A stretch of 64,000 nucleotides of DNA, from positions 248,001 to 312,000 of the forward strand of contig NZ_JASNJD010000004.1 of assembly GCF_030164425.1 (NCBI RefSeq). The letters are read 5' to 3'. This document shows positions 9,093 through 17,873 of this stretch, one piece after another. The position numbers and the translations under genes are program-made. The stretch comes from Pseudodonghicola flavimaris (GTDB lineage Bacteria > Pseudomonadota > Alphaproteobacteria > Rhodobacterales > Rhodobacteraceae). Positions within the stretch are counted from its first letter, which is position 1; the number at the start of each line of letters is the position of its first letter. The notes below the pieces were generated by a model. It searched no databases and was not told the origin of the DNA. It saw only the letters and a list, made by a program, of their open reading frames with translations.

Positions 9093-9791
9093 TCAGGCGG
9101 TGGCGGCCAGCAGGTCGCTGACCCAGGCGGGCACCGTCTGGCTGGCCGGGCCAAATCGGGTTTCCTCGAATTGCGAGACCACGGCCGAGGGCTCGAGGTT
9201 CAGTTCGACGGTGCGCGCGCCGGCGGCGGTGGCCTCCTGAACGAAGCCGGCGGCAGGATAGACCTGACCGGAGGTGCCGATGGCGGCGAAGAGATCGGCG
9301 GTCATCAGGTGGTCGAAAATCTGGTCCATGTAATAGGGCATCTCGCCGAACCAGACGATATCGGGCCGCGCCGTGGGCCGGTGACAGGCGGGGCAGGGTT
9401 CTGCCACCGCCATCTGCATCGGCGCCGGCCAGCGGTGGCCGCAGCTGGCGCAGAGCGCCCCGTCAAGCGCCCCGTGCATATGCAGCACATCCCTTGCGCC
9501 GCCTTTCTCGTGCAGCCCGTCGACGTTCTGGGTGACGATCACCACTTCGCCGGGGAACTCCCGTTGCAGCCGGGCCAGCGCCTCATGGGCGGCATTGGGG
9601 GTCGCCTGGGCGGCCTGGGCACGCCGGGCGTTGTAGAAGGCCTGCACCAGGGCGGGATCGCGGGCGAAGCCCTCGGGGGTGGCGACATCCTCGACCCGGT
9701 GCTGCGCCCAGAGCCCGCCTTCGTCGCGAAAGGTGCCGAGCCCGCTTTCCGCGGAAATCCCCGCGCCGGTGAGAATGACGATCTTTTCCAT
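9093..9791 (-). CDS. cobB: NAD-dependent protein deacylase (sirtuin, CobB-like)
   Basis: A 232-residue sirtuin that removes acyl groups from lysines using NAD. It shows the NAD motif GAGISAESGLGTFR (9-22), TQNVDGLHEKGG, and the catalytic histidine in MHGAL. A zinc site is formed by CASC and CPAC pairs, with WFGE after it. The Ala-x(2)-Tyr-Arg pair typical of class III desuccinylases may lie in FYNARRAQ, but I am not certain. The ATG at 9791 has a GGGGGA ribosome-binding site. It is divergent from the phosphatase gene, sharing a 54-base promoter gap. Confidence 0.92.
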   Translation of the reverse strand: MEKIVILTGAGISAESGLGTFRDEGGLWAQHRVEDVATPEGFARDPALVQAFYNARRAQAAQATPNAAHEALARLQREFPGEVVIVTQNVDGLHEKGGARDVLHMHGALDGALCASCGHRWPAPMQMAVAEPCPACHRPTARPDIVWFGEMPYYMDQIFDHLMTADLFAAIGTSGQVYPAAGFVQEATAAGARTVELNLEPSAVVSQFEETRFGPASQTVPAWVSDLLAATA

Positions 9792-9845
9792 AGGCTTCCC
9801 CCTGGCGGCTTGCTGTCCTATCAACACTGACGAAAGGAGCACCGC

Positions 9846-10295
9846 ATGACCACCCGCATTCTGTTCGTCTGTCTGGGCAATATCTGCCGGTCGCCGGCCG
9901 CCGAGGGCGCGGCGCGGGCCCTGCTGCCAGAGCTGGAGATCGACAGCGCCGGCACCTCGGACTGGCATGTCGGCGAGCCACCCTATGGCCCGATGCAGGC
10001 GGCGGCGCTGCGGCGGGGGATCGACCTCAGCCGGCTGCGGGCGCGGCAGTTCGGGCCGCAGGATTTCCGCCGCTTCGATCTGATTCTGGCAATGGACGGC
10101 CAGAACCTCGCGGATATCGAGGCGCTGCGCCCGGCCGGATCGAGGACACCGGTGCGGCTCTTTACCGATTACGCACCGCAGACCGGGGCCGACCATGTGC
10201 CCGATCCCTATTACACACGCGATTTCGACGGTGCGCTGGATCTGATCGGGGCCGCGGCCGAGGGGTTGCGCCGCACACTGGCTGCTGAAAGCTGA
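9846..10295 (+). CDS. Low-molecular-weight protein tyrosine phosphatase
   Basis: A 149-residue LMW phosphatase. The P-loop CLGNICRS gives nucleophile Cys9 and Arg15, and the general-acid loop is DPYY (Asp120). Length and motifs are complete. AAAGGAG lies before the ATG at 9846. It is divergent from the sirtuin and convergent with the LysR gene. No exopolysaccharide genes are nearby, so the Wzb-type role seen in capsule operons is not supported; arsenate reductase activity is a less likely alternative because the DPYY acid loop is intact. Confidence 0.9.
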   Translation: MTTRILFVCLGNICRSPAAEGAARALLPELEIDSAGTSDWHVGEPPYGPMQAAALRRGIDLSRLRARQFGPQDFRRFDLILAMDGQNLADIEALRPAGSRTPVRLFTDYAPQTGADHVPDPYYTRDFDGALDLIGAAAEGLRRTLAAES

Positions 10296-10469
10296 GGCAG
10301 GTCGGCGCGCGGCGGATGGCCTGAGTTAAGCGAAGCCAAATCTGCCGGCGTTTGATGCGAAATCTTTCAGCCGCGCTCTTGCCGCGCTGCGGCGGGCGCG
10401 GCGCAATGGGGCGACCGCAATTTTCCGAACCGGGATGCCCCGCCCATGCGGATGCCGACCGCCGCCTTT

Positions 10470-11435
10470 TCAGTCTTCGAGCACGCGCAGCTCTCCGGCC
10501 AGCCAGGGCAGCCGGTTGACCGCCGGGTCGATCATCTGGCTGCGCACCAGCCGGCGCATGGTCTGCGCCACGTCGCGCGGCACCCGGTCGGCCCAGTCCG
10601 CCGCCGCGAACAGCGAGATGGTGCGCGAGAAGGCGGCGAAGGGCAGCGGGAAGACGTCGAGCTCATCATGAAAGCGGCCCGCCCGCATGTAGCCCAGCGG
10701 TGTGGTCAGCGCCCAGCCGATCCGTCGCGCCACCATCGCCATCAGCGCCAGATGGCTGCCGATTTCGAAGCGTTCCTCGAACACCAGCCGTTGCCGCGAC
10801 AGGTGCGATTCGATCTGGCGGGAGATCATCTGTTCCTTGGCGTAGCGCAGCAGCGGCAGCCCGGCCAGCGCTCCCATCACGTCCTGACGGTCCTGAACGG
10901 TGCCACGCGGGGCCACCAGGATGAAGGGGTCGCGCGCCAGCGGGTATTCGACGATCCCCTCGCGCAGCTCGCCGGTGCTGGCGGCCACCGCGATATGCAG
11001 CCGGCGGTCTTCCAGCGCCTCGTTGATCTCGTGGCTGGGGGCGGTGATCATCTTGAACCGGCAGCGGGTCAGGCTGTCGGCCAGGATGGTGACCAGCCGC
11101 GGCGTCAGGTCGTTGTCGAAATCGTCGATCAGCCCGAAGGACAGGGTGGTCAGCTCGCTGAGATCCATCACCGTCAGCTCGCTCTGCGCCAGCCGCAGTT
11201 CCGACAGCACCGCCTCGGTCCGGGCCAGAAAGCTACGCCCCGCCGGGGTCAGCACCATCGGCCGGCGGCCGTGATCGACCAGCTCCGCCCCCAGGGCGGT
11301 TTCCAGATTGCGCAGCTGCTGGCTGACGGCAGGCTGGCTGAGGCCGGTGATCTCGGCCGCCTGGGCCACCGATCCGGTGGTGCCAAGGGCGGCGAAAACC
11401 TCCAGCCCACGCAACGTGACGCCTTTCATGAGCAT
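10470..11435 (-). CDS. LysR-family transcriptional regulator
   Basis: A 321-residue LysR regulator. The N-terminal winged helix-turn-helix contains SVAQAAEITGLSQPAVSQQLRNLE; the C-terminal effector domain begins around LSFGLIDDFDNDL. I chose the ATG at 11435, preceded by GGGGGAG; an ATG at 11429 is equally possible. It is divergent from the HisD-family gene, with 95 bases between, the usual layout for a LysR protein controlling its neighbour. The effector is unknown and probably relates to that dehydrogenase. Confidence 0.9.
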   Translation of the reverse strand: MLMKGVTLRGLEVFAALGTTGSVAQAAEITGLSQPAVSQQLRNLETALGAELVDHGRRPMVLTPAGRSFLARTEAVLSELRLAQSELTVMDLSELTTLSFGLIDDFDNDLTPRLVTILADSLTRCRFKMITAPSHEINEALEDRRLHIAVAASTGELREGIVEYPLARDPFILVAPRGTVQDRQDVMGALAGLPLLRYAKEQMISRQIESHLSRQRLVFEERFEIGSHLALMAMVARRIGWALTTPLGYMRAGRFHDELDVFPLPFAAFSRTISLFAAADWADRVPRDVAQTMRRLVRSQMIDPAVNRLPWLAGELRVLED

Positions 11436-11530
11436 GATGCGCTCCCCCACAGTTTTACCTTTTGTGAATTTGGCTGCGCTATCGGTCAACCCCAACTTCG
11501 GCTCTTCTCCCCGTGCATGAGGTTTTGCAG

Positions 11531-12862
11531 ATGTCTGTCGAGATCCTGAAATCCGCCCGGACAGCTCCGGCTGCCGCCGGCCGCGACACCGCAGATGCCG
11601 TCGCTCTGATGCTGGCGCGGCTGGCGCGCGAGGGGGAGGCCGCGGCGCGCGACTATGCCCGCCGCTTTGACGGCTGGGAGGGGCCGGTCGAGGTGCCGGA
11701 GGCCGCGATTCGCGCCGCGGCTGCGCAGGTGCCGGCAGAGCTGCGACAGGCGATCGGCTATGCCCATGACAATATCCGCCGCTTTGCCGAGGCGCAGCGC
11801 GCCACCGCGATGGAATTCGAAGTCGAGCTCAGGCCCGGGCTGATTGCCGGTCAGCGTCAGATACCCCTGGCGGCGGCGGGCTGCTATGTGCCCGGCGGGC
11901 GCTATGCGCATATCGCCTCGGCACTGATGTCGATCGCCACGGCCCGGGCGGCCGGGGTGGCCGATATCACCGCCTGTTCGCCGCCGCGCGGCGCGGCGGG
12001 GATTCCGCCGGCGCTGCTCTATGCGATGGCGCTGGCGGGGGCGGACCGGGTTCTGGTTCTGGGCGGTGTGCCGGCGGTGGCGGCGATGGCGCAGGGGCTG
12101 TTCGGGGCCCCGGCGGCGGATATCCTGGTCGGCCCCGGCAATGCCTATGTGGCAGAGGCGAAACGCCAGCTGTTCGGGCCGGTCGGCATCGACATGTATG
12201 CCGGGCCCACCGACGTGCTGATTCTGGCCGATGCCGGCGCCGATCCGGAAACGGTGGCCTGGGATCTGGCGGCTCAGGCCGAACATGGCGCGACCTCGCC
12301 GGTCTGGCTGGTCACCGATCATCGCCCGCTGGCGGAAGAGGTGCTGCGCCGCCTGCCGGCGTGTTTCGACCAGCTGCCAGAGGTGAACGGCAGCGCCGCG
12401 CGCACCGCCTGGGACGATTTGGGGGAGGTCACGCTCTGTTCCTCGCGGGAGGAGATGGCGGCGCTGGCCGATGCCTATGCGCCGGAGCATCTGCATGTAC
12501 AGGCCGGCGATCTGCCCTGGTGGCGCCAGCGGCTCACGGCCTATGGATCGCTGTTTCTGGGGGCGGAGACGACGGTGGCCTTCGGCGATAAGGCGGCAGG
12601 CCCCAACCATGTTCTGCCAACCGGGCGCGCGGCCCGCTATACCGGCGGGCTCAGCGTTCACAAGTTCCTGAAAACCGTGACCTGGCAACGGGTTGAGGAG
12701 CAGGCCCTGCCGGAGTTGGCGCGCGCCACCGCGACCATCAGCCGGGCCGAGGGGATGGAGGGTCACGCCCGTAGCGCCGATCTCAGGCTGGGGCACGCGC
12801 ATCCGCCGCTGCGGCTCGTGAAGGGGTCGCACGAGCGGGGGGAAGGCCGCTCACGGCTCTAG
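11531..12862 (+). CDS. HisD-family dehydrogenase, probable sulfopropanediol 3-dehydrogenase (HpsN-like)
   Basis: A 443-residue member of the histidinol dehydrogenase family. It retains GCYVPGGRYAH, GPGNAYVAEAKRQLFG, DMYAGPTDVLI and the catalytic pair in YAPEHLHVQ. The gene is isolated from other histidine genes and divergent from a LysR regulator. Roseobacters carry a HisD paralogue, HpsN, that oxidises 2,3-dihydroxypropane-1-sulfonate to sulfolactate, and PGGRYAHIASALMS resembles that group. The biosynthetic HisD remains the alternative. GAGG eight bases before the ATG at 11531 decides the start over GTG at 11513. Confidence 0.75.
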   Translation: MSVEILKSARTAPAAAGRDTADAVALMLARLAREGEAAARDYARRFDGWEGPVEVPEAAIRAAAAQVPAELRQAIGYAHDNIRRFAEAQRATAMEFEVELRPGLIAGQRQIPLAAAGCYVPGGRYAHIASALMSIATARAAGVADITACSPPRGAAGIPPALLYAMALAGADRVLVLGGVPAVAAMAQGLFGAPAADILVGPGNAYVAEAKRQLFGPVGIDMYAGPTDVLILADAGADPETVAWDLAAQAEHGATSPVWLVTDHRPLAEEVLRRLPACFDQLPEVNGSAARTAWDDLGEVTLCSSREEMAALADAYAPEHLHVQAGDLPWWRQRLTAYGSLFLGAETTVAFGDKAAGPNHVLPTGRAARYTGGLSVHKFLKTVTWQRVEEQALPELARATATISRAEGMEGHARSADLRLGHAHPPLRLVKGSHERGEGRSRL

Positions 12863-12888
12863 GAGGAGGGGAGGGGGAGGCCCCCCAC

Positions 12889-12907
12889 GCGCGTCCGGCG
12901 GACGCCC
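12889..12907. other. Short hairpin between convergent genes
   Basis: GCGTCC (12891-12896) pairs with GGACGC (12900-12905) around GGC. It follows the HisD-like stop and precedes the end of the small secreted protein. No T-run is present, so termination activity is uncertain. Confidence 0.3.
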
Positions 12908-12924
12908 GACGGGGGCGGGAGGGC

Positions 12925-13236
12925 TCAGCCGCAGATCTGGGCGGCGCGGTCGCCGAAGGCGCGGTAGCGTTGCCACAGCTTGGCGTCGCTGGTGCGGCTG
13001 GACTGGCGCACCACCTGGGCCTGATGCGGATCGGCGAACCAGCGGGCGACCTTGCGCATGTCGCTGGCATTCAGGCTGCGTTCAGCCACGTTCTGGATGC
13101 AGCTGCACAGTTGCGGCGAGGCGGCAGAGCGGTTGGAATCGCGGCAGGCGCGCTCGATCACCCCGGCCGCGGCGGGGGAGGTGGTGACCCCCGAAAGGGC
13201 GGTCGCACAAACTGCGAGGGTAAGCAGGTATTTCAT
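12925..13236 (-). CDS. Small secreted cysteine-containing protein, unknown function
   Basis: A 103-residue protein with a clear signal peptide (MKYLLTLAVCATALSG to about AAAG, residue 25). The mature part has cysteines in ERACRD, QLCSCI and a terminal QICG, an even number that suggests two disulfides in the periplasm. Helical, polar composition; no enzyme motif seen. GAGGA precedes the ATG at 13236. It is convergent with the HisD-like gene. I do not recognise a named family beyond a likely conserved Rhodobacteraceae exported protein. Confidence 0.7.
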   Translation of the reverse strand: MKYLLTLAVCATALSGVTTSPAAAGVIERACRDSNRSAASPQLCSCIQNVAERSLNASDMRKVARWFADPHQAQVVRQSSRTSDAKLWQRYRAFGDRAAQICG

Positions 13237-13608
13237 GGATTTTCCTCGTTCCGGGTGTTCTTCCGGTCTGTTCGGACCTTCTGGCCCATTGCTGCCTGGG
13301 CAGCACTATGTCCCACTTGCCACCATGAGGCAATTGAACAGAGGTCGCAGCCACGGACCCCGGGGCCGAAGCCTGGGCTTCGTCCCGTGGGGTCGCGTTT
13401 TCGCGGTCATGCCGGAGGCTCCGGTGGATCACTGCTCTTGCCTCTTTCCTGCTGTTGTCGTGCAGGTTGTTTTTCGTGGCTCCCGTCCTGCCCGGGGATT
13501 GTGGCGGAATTATGGATTTGCATGTAATTTTGCTCAAAATGGCGGGGCAGCGGCGCCTGCCTCTGCGACCGCTTGACGGGCATCGCGTTCCCGGACATAT
13601 CGGCTGGC
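13237..13608. other. 372-base intergenic region before lepA with a long hairpin
   Basis: No convincing gene is visible here. The main feature is a long imperfect hairpin at 13351-13390. CCACGG (13351-13356) pairs with CCGTGG (13385-13390), and inside it GAAGC (13368-13372) pairs with GCTTC (13377-13381). The region should contain the divergent promoters of lepA and of the small secreted protein. Confidence 0.5.
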
Positions 13609-15408
13609 ATGACCGAGCTTTCGCATATCCGCAACTTCTCCATCGTCGCCCATATCGACCATGGGAAATCCACGCTTGCAGACCGCCTGATCCAGGAGAC
13701 TGGGACGGTGCAGGATCGTGACATGAAAGAGCAGCTGCTTGACGCGATGGATATCGAGCGCGAGCGCGGCATCACCATCAAGGCGAATACCGTTCGCCTC
13801 GATTACAAGGCCGATGATGGGGAGACCTATATCCTCAATCTGATCGACACTCCCGGCCACGTCGACTTCGCCTATGAGGTCTCCCGCTCGATGCGCGCGG
13901 TCGAGGGCTCTCTGCTGGTGGTCGACAGCACCCAGGGGGTCGAGGCGCAGACGCTGGCCAATGTCTATCAGGCGATCGACGCCGATCATGACATCGTGCC
14001 GGTCTTCAACAAGATCGACCTGCCGGCCTCGGACGTCTCCCGCGTGGCGGAGCAGGTAGAGGATGTGATCGGCATCGACGCCTCCGGCGCAATCGCGGTC
14101 TCGGCCAAGACCGGGCAGGGCATCCACGAGGTGCTGGAATCCATCGTTGCGCATCTGCCCGCCCCCAAGGGCGAGCGGGACGCGCCGCTGAAGGCGATGC
14201 TGGTGGACAGCTGGTACGATGCCTATCTGGGGGTGATCGTTCTGGTGCGCATTATGGACGGCGTGCTGAAGAAGGGCGAGCGCATCAAGATGATGTCGAA
14301 CGGCTCGGTCCACCATGTCGACCGGATCGGCGTGTTCCGGCCGCAGATGCAGCCGGTCGACGAACTGGGCCCGGGCGAGATCGGCTTTCTCACCGCCTCG
14401 ATCAAGCAGGTGCGCGACACCCGGGTCGGCGATACCATCACCCATGAGAAGAAGGGCTGCGAGACGCCGCTGCCGGGCTTCAAACCGGCCCAGCCGGTGG
14501 TGTTCTGCGGCCTGTTCCCGGTCGACAGCGCCGAATTCGAGGATCTGCGCGACGCGATCGAGAAACTGGCGCTGAACGACGCGTCCTTCAGCTATGAGAT
14601 GGAAACCTCCGCCGCGCTGGGGTTCGGCTTCCGTTGCGGCTTCCTCGGGCTTCTGCACCTGGAGGTGATCCGCGACCGGATCGAGCGGGAGTATAACATC
14701 GAGCTGATCACCACCGCGCCGTCGGTGGTCTATCACATCTACATGAAGGACGGGACGATGCAGGAGCTGCACAACCCCGCCGACATGCCGGACCTGACCT
14801 ATGTCGACCATCTGGAGGAGCCGCGGATCAAGGCCACCATCCTGGTGCCGGACGAATACCTGGGCGATGTGCTGAAGCTCTGCCAGGACCGCCGCGGCCT
14901 GCAGGAGGACCTGAGCTATGCCGGGCCCCGCGCCATGGTGGTCTATGACCTGCCGCTGAACGAGGTGGTGTTCGATTTCTACGACCGGCTGAAATCGGTC
15001 ACCAAGGGTTATGCCAGCTTCGACTACCAGATGATGGGCTATCGCCAGGACAATCTGGTGAAGATGCAGATCCTGGTGAACGACGAACCGGTGGATGCGC
15101 TGTCGGTCATGGTCCATCGCGACCGGGCGGAGCTGCGCGGCCGGGCGATGGTGGAAAAGCTCAAGGACCTGATCCCGCGCCACATGTTCAAGATTCCGAT
15201 CCAGGCGGCCATCGGCGGCAAGGTCATCGCCCGCGAGACGCTCTCGGCGCTCCGCAAGGACGTGACCGCGAAATGCTACGGCGGCGACGCCACCCGGAAA
15301 CGGAAACTGCTGGAGAAGCAGAAGGCCGGCAAGAAGAAGATGCGCCAGTTCGGCAAGGTCGAGATCCCGCAGGAAGCGTTCATCTCGGCGCTGAAGATGG
15401 ACAGCTGA
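13609..15408 (+). CDS. lepA: Elongation factor 4 (LepA), ribosome back-translocase GTPase
   Basis: A 599-residue translational GTPase. The N-terminus [20 protein letters not shown] carries the G1 motif; DTPGHVDF (G3) and NKIDLP (G4) follow, and the LepA-specific C-terminal domain with the [20 protein letters not shown] region is intact. The ATG at 13609 fits the family start; the open frame extends upstream only through TTG. LepA acts on stalled or mispositioned ribosomes at the membrane. It is monocistronic with its own terminator. Confidence 0.97.
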   Translation: MTELSHIRNFSIVAHIDHGKSTLADRLIQETGTVQDRDMKEQLLDAMDIERERGITIKANTVRLDYKADDGETYILNLIDTPGHVDFAYEVSRSMRAVEGSLLVVDSTQGVEAQTLANVYQAIDADHDIVPVFNKIDLPASDVSRVAEQVEDVIGIDASGAIAVSAKTGQGIHEVLESIVAHLPAPKGERDAPLKAMLVDSWYDAYLGVIVLVRIMDGVLKKGERIKMMSNGSVHHVDRIGVFRPQMQPVDELGPGEIGFLTASIKQVRDTRVGDTITHEKKGCETPLPGFKPAQPVVFCGLFPVDSAEFEDLRDAIEKLALNDASFSYEMETSAALGFGFRCGFLGLLHLEVIRDRIEREYNIELITTAPSVVYHIYMKDGTMQELHNPADMPDLTYVDHLEEPRIKATILVPDEYLGDVLKLCQDRRGLQEDLSYAGPRAMVVYDLPLNEVVFDFYDRLKSVTKGYASFDYQMMGYRQDNLVKMQILVNDEPVDALSVMVHRDRAELRGRAMVEKLKDLIPRHMFKIPIQAAIGGKVIARETLSALRKDVTAKCYGGDATRKRKLLEKQKAGKKKMRQFGKVEIPQEAFISALKMDS

Positions 15409-15442
15409 GGGGCAGGGCACCCGCCCACCGGTTCAGAGACAG

Positions 15443-15468
15443 ACGGCCCCCGCTTCGGGGGCCGTTTT
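15443..15468 (+). terminator. Intrinsic terminator after lepA
   Basis: ACGGCCCCCG (15443-15452) pairs with CGGGGGCCGT (15456-15465) around a three-base CTT loop, with TTTT at 15465-15468. It lies 35 bases after the lepA stop. Confidence 0.88.
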
Positions 15469-15629
15469 CGTTTCGAGGCTGGGTCTTGCCGGGGTGTCCT
15501 CTTTGGTGTTGCCCGTCGGTGATGATCTGAAAACGGGGGAGGATCGTGTCGCCGCTGCCCCTGGGGCTTCCCCTCGGCCCGCCAACCCCCTATAGCCGTC
15601 TCAACACCCTACATCTGCGGAGAGACCCG

Positions 15630-16139
15630 ATGCCCTGCGCCCTTTGTTCGGCCGATGTGCCGTTGACTGCCTATTCCGTCGCCGGCGGGCCCGAGGGGGC
15701 CTCGGTCGACCTCTGCGAGACCTGCATTGCCCAGATCGAGGGGGAGGCGGATCCGAACCACTGGCGCTGCCTGTCGTCCTCGATGTGGTCGGAGGAGCCG
15801 GCGGTGCAGGTGCTGGCGGCGCGGATGCTCAAGCGGCTCTCGGATGAGGACTGGGCGCGCGATCTGGCCGATCAGCTCTGGCTGGACGACGACACCCGCG
15901 CCTGGGCCGACAACGTGCCGCAGGACAGTGGCCACAAGGACAGCAACGGCAGCCCGCTGGCCCAGGGGGATACCGTGGTTCTGATCAAGGATTTGCCGGT
16001 CAAGGGCGCGGGCTTCACCGCCAAGCGGGGCACCGCGGTGCGCGGCATCTCTCTGGTCCCCGACAACCCGGACCAGATCGAAGGGCGGGTCGAGGGTCAG
16101 CGCATCGTGATCCTGACGCAGTTCGTCAAGAAACGCTGA
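15630..16139 (+). CDS. PhnA/YjdM family zinc-ribbon protein
   Basis: A 169-residue soluble protein with a zinc ribbon at the N-terminus (Cys3, Cys6, Cys29, Cys32) and a C-terminal PhnA domain, DTVVLIKDLPVKG through QRIVILTQFVKK. The family was named from the E. coli phosphonate cluster, but its role is not established and the name PhnA does not mean phosphonoacetate hydrolase. GGAGAG precedes the ATG at 15630. An in-frame ATG at 15546 lacks this support. It stands alone, followed by the convergent entericidin-like gene. Confidence 0.88.
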   Translation: MPCALCSADVPLTAYSVAGGPEGASVDLCETCIAQIEGEADPNHWRCLSSSMWSEEPAVQVLAARMLKRLSDEDWARDLADQLWLDDDTRAWADNVPQDSGHKDSNGSPLAQGDTVVLIKDLPVKGAGFTAKRGTAVRGISLVPDNPDQIEGRVEGQRIVILTQFVKKR

Positions 16140-16158
16140 CCCCCGGGCCGCGTGCCGG

Positions 16159-16296
16159 TCAGATTTTCTTCTGAACGTCGGTGGCCGCGTTCTCAATGGC
16201 CGTGCCGGCCTTGTTGATGTCGCGGCCTGCGCCCTTGGCGGTTTCGCAGGCGGCCAGGGCCATCAGGGCCAGTCCAATCACAATTGCTCGGGTCAT
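16159..16296 (-). CDS. Entericidin A/B-like small lipoprotein
   Basis: A 45-residue lipoprotein. The hydrophobic N-terminus ends in the lipobox LAAC (Cys17), followed by ETAKGAGRDINKAGTAIE, the entericidin pattern. Such peptides are anchored to a membrane after lipidation; in E. coli they form a stress-related antidote/toxin pair, but single copies in alphaproteobacteria have no proven role. GGAGAAACC precedes the ATG at 16296. No partner gene is adjacent. Confidence 0.85.
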   Translation of the reverse strand: MTRAIVIGLALMALAACETAKGAGRDINKAGTAIENAATDVQKKI

Positions 16297-16507
16297 CAGG
16301 TTTCTCCGTCTCGCTCGATGACAGGAGATATAGGCGCAGGACCCCGGTGGCGGCAAGCGGCCCCGTGCAGGGCGGCGCGCCGGCGCCGGTGGTCTTTGGC
16401 ACGGGTGACCGGGTCCTGGGCAGCAATCTCATTCAAACATTCATAAGCCTCTATGCGAAAGCATTGCTTGGGCCTATCCTCCTGTCACCTTTAGGGAGGA
16501 GCATAAT

Positions 16508-16942
16508 ATGAAATCCATTCTTACCGCCGCCGTGCTAGCGGTGGGGTTGTCCGGTGCGGCCATGGCCGGCGGGCAGACCCATCACATTGCCGTGCACGTC
16601 AATCAGAATGACCCGCAGGTGATGAACATGGCGCTGAACAATGTCGCCAATCTCGCCAAATATTACGAGGAACAGGGCGACGATCTGGTGGTGGAGGTCG
16701 TGGCCTACGGTCCCGGCGTCAACATGCTGGTTCCGGGCAAGAGCCCGGTGGCAGAGCGGATCGCCACCATGAGCCTGGAGATCGGCCATGTGTCCTTCTC
16801 CGCCTGCGGCAATACCATCCGCGCGATGAGCCAGAAGGCCGGGCACGACATCGCCCTGCTGGATGAGGCGCATTTGGTGCCTTCTGGGGTGGTGCGCCTG
16901 GTCGAGCTGCAGCAGCAGGGCTACGCCTATATCCGTCCCTGA
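16508..16942 (+). CDS. Periplasmic DsrE-family protein
   Basis: A 144-residue protein with signal peptide (cleavage near AMAGG, residues 18-22) and a DsrE/DsrF-like fold: HHIAVHVNQNDPQVMNMALN, then VEVVAYGPGVNML, and one cysteine, Cys100, in SFSACGNTI. DsrE proteins bind or transfer sulfur on a cysteine; exported versions often appear near thiosulfate or sulfide genes. A strong AGGGAGGAG ribosome-binding site precedes the ATG at 16508. The Sox locus starts 4 kb further on, so a sulfur role is plausible but inferred. It is followed by cytochrome b561. Confidence 0.82.
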   Translation: MKSILTAAVLAVGLSGAAMAGGQTHHIAVHVNQNDPQVMNMALNNVANLAKYYEEQGDDLVVEVVAYGPGVNMLVPGKSPVAERIATMSLEIGHVSFSACGNTIRAMSQKAGHDIALLDEAHLVPSGVVRLVELQQQGYAYIRP

Positions 16943-17122
16943 CATCTCCTACCCCTGATCAGGGCGGATCAGCCGGGGCTGCCCCTGCGGGTGGCCTCGG
17001 CGCTGCCCGCGGGCGCGGCCATCTGTCCCGGCCTGCGTTCCCGGGCGGGCGCGATTAGCTCTCGGCAACCGGTGGGGCGGGGGCTAGGATCGGAGGGCGT
17101 ATTCGTCACAGCGGAGGCCTCG

Positions 17123-17605
17123 ATGCCCAGCCACTATTCTCGCGCCCAGATCCTGCTGCACTGGGGGATCTTTCTTGCCATCGTCGTGCAATTCCTGTTC
17201 CACGAGACCATTTCCGGGGTCTGGCGGCAGATGCAGCAGGGGGCCGAACCGGCGTTTTCGCCGCTTGCCGCGCTGCATGTGTTTCTCGGGCTCGCCATCC
17301 TGCTTCTGGTGGTCTGGCGGCTGGCGCTGCGGTTGACCCGGGGCGCACCGGCGCTGCCGGAGAAGGAACCGGCGCCGCTGAAACTGGCGGCCCACGGCAC
17401 CCATATGCTGCTTTATGTGCTGATGCTGGCGCTGCCGGTCACTGGCGCGCTGGCCTGGTTCGGCGGCGTGACCGATCTGGCGGAGGTGCATGAACTGCTG
17501 TTCCAGGCGATGTTCGTGCTGGTGATCCTGCACCTGCTCGGCGCGCTCTATCAGCAGTTCGTCCTGAAGACCGACATCCTGTCGCGGATGAAACGGGCGG
17601 GCTGA
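17123..17605 (+). CDS. Cytochrome b561 (YodB/YceJ-type membrane cytochrome)
   Basis: A 160-residue protein with four predicted membrane helices. Heme-ligand histidines appear in ILLHW (helix 1), ALHVF (helix 2), AAHGTHMLLY (helix 3) and VILHLLGALYQQF (helix 4), the bacterial b561 pattern. It probably passes quinol electrons to periplasmic partners. GGAGG seven bases before the ATG at 17123 decides the start. The preceding gene encodes a periplasmic DsrE protein 180 bases upstream, a possible partner but not demonstrated. Confidence 0.9.
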   Translation: MPSHYSRAQILLHWGIFLAIVVQFLFHETISGVWRQMQQGAEPAFSPLAALHVFLGLAILLLVVWRLALRLTRGAPALPEKEPAPLKLAAHGTHMLLYVLMLALPVTGALAWFGGVTDLAEVHELLFQAMFVLVILHLLGALYQQFVLKTDILSRMKRAG

Positions 17606-17675
17606 GCTGGCACCGGGACTATGCCCCGTGATCTGGATCAAGGCCCGTGGCCACCCGGCCTGATAGGCGGGGCGA

Positions 17676-17858
17676 ATGAGCATTCTGGTCCTGATCCTGC
17701 ACCTCTTTATCGGCGCCACCCTGTCGGGGGTGGCGCTTGTCGTTGTTCTGGTGGCCGGAATCGATGGCGTCTGGCCGCTGGTCGGGGCGGTGGCCGGCGG
17801 CTTCGTGCTGGGCTTTCCGGCGGCGCGGATCGTCGCCCGGGCGATGGGCGGATCGTGA
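17676..17858 (+). CDS. Conserved 60-residue membrane protein
   Basis: A small protein made of two hydrophobic helices (ILVLILHLFIGATLSGVALV and VWPLVGAVAGGFVLGFPAARIV) and a short charged end. Proteins of this size and pattern occur widely in Rhodobacteraceae and are sometimes mislabelled CTP synthetase; there is no such enzyme domain here. It is convergent with znuB, 15 bases apart. Function unknown. Confidence 0.7.
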   Translation: MSILVLILHLFIGATLSGVALVVVLVAGIDGVWPLVGAVAGGFVLGFPAARIVARAMGGS

Positions 17859-17873
17859 TCGGCGCCGATGGCC

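Noticed and set aside
11531-12862. Simple annotation as histidinol dehydrogenase of histidine synthesis
   Set aside because: Family residues alone cannot separate HisD from HpsN; isolated location and divergent LysR favour the catabolic paralogue, so I kept only the family plus a probable role.
12841-12925. CRISPR or satellite-like G/C runs after the HisD-like gene
   Set aside because: Only homopolymer-rich sequence and a short hairpin; no repeated unit with spacers anywhere in the window.
13534-15420. 628-codon frame antisense to lepA
   Set aside because: It mirrors the whole of lepA, has no recognisable domain, and lepA is unambiguous.
16430-16475. ATTC half-sites before the DsrE gene as a further SoxR operator
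   Set aside because: There is ATTCATA followed by TATGCGAA, but no GAAT arm at six- or eight-base spacing, so it does not match the sox or persulfide elements.
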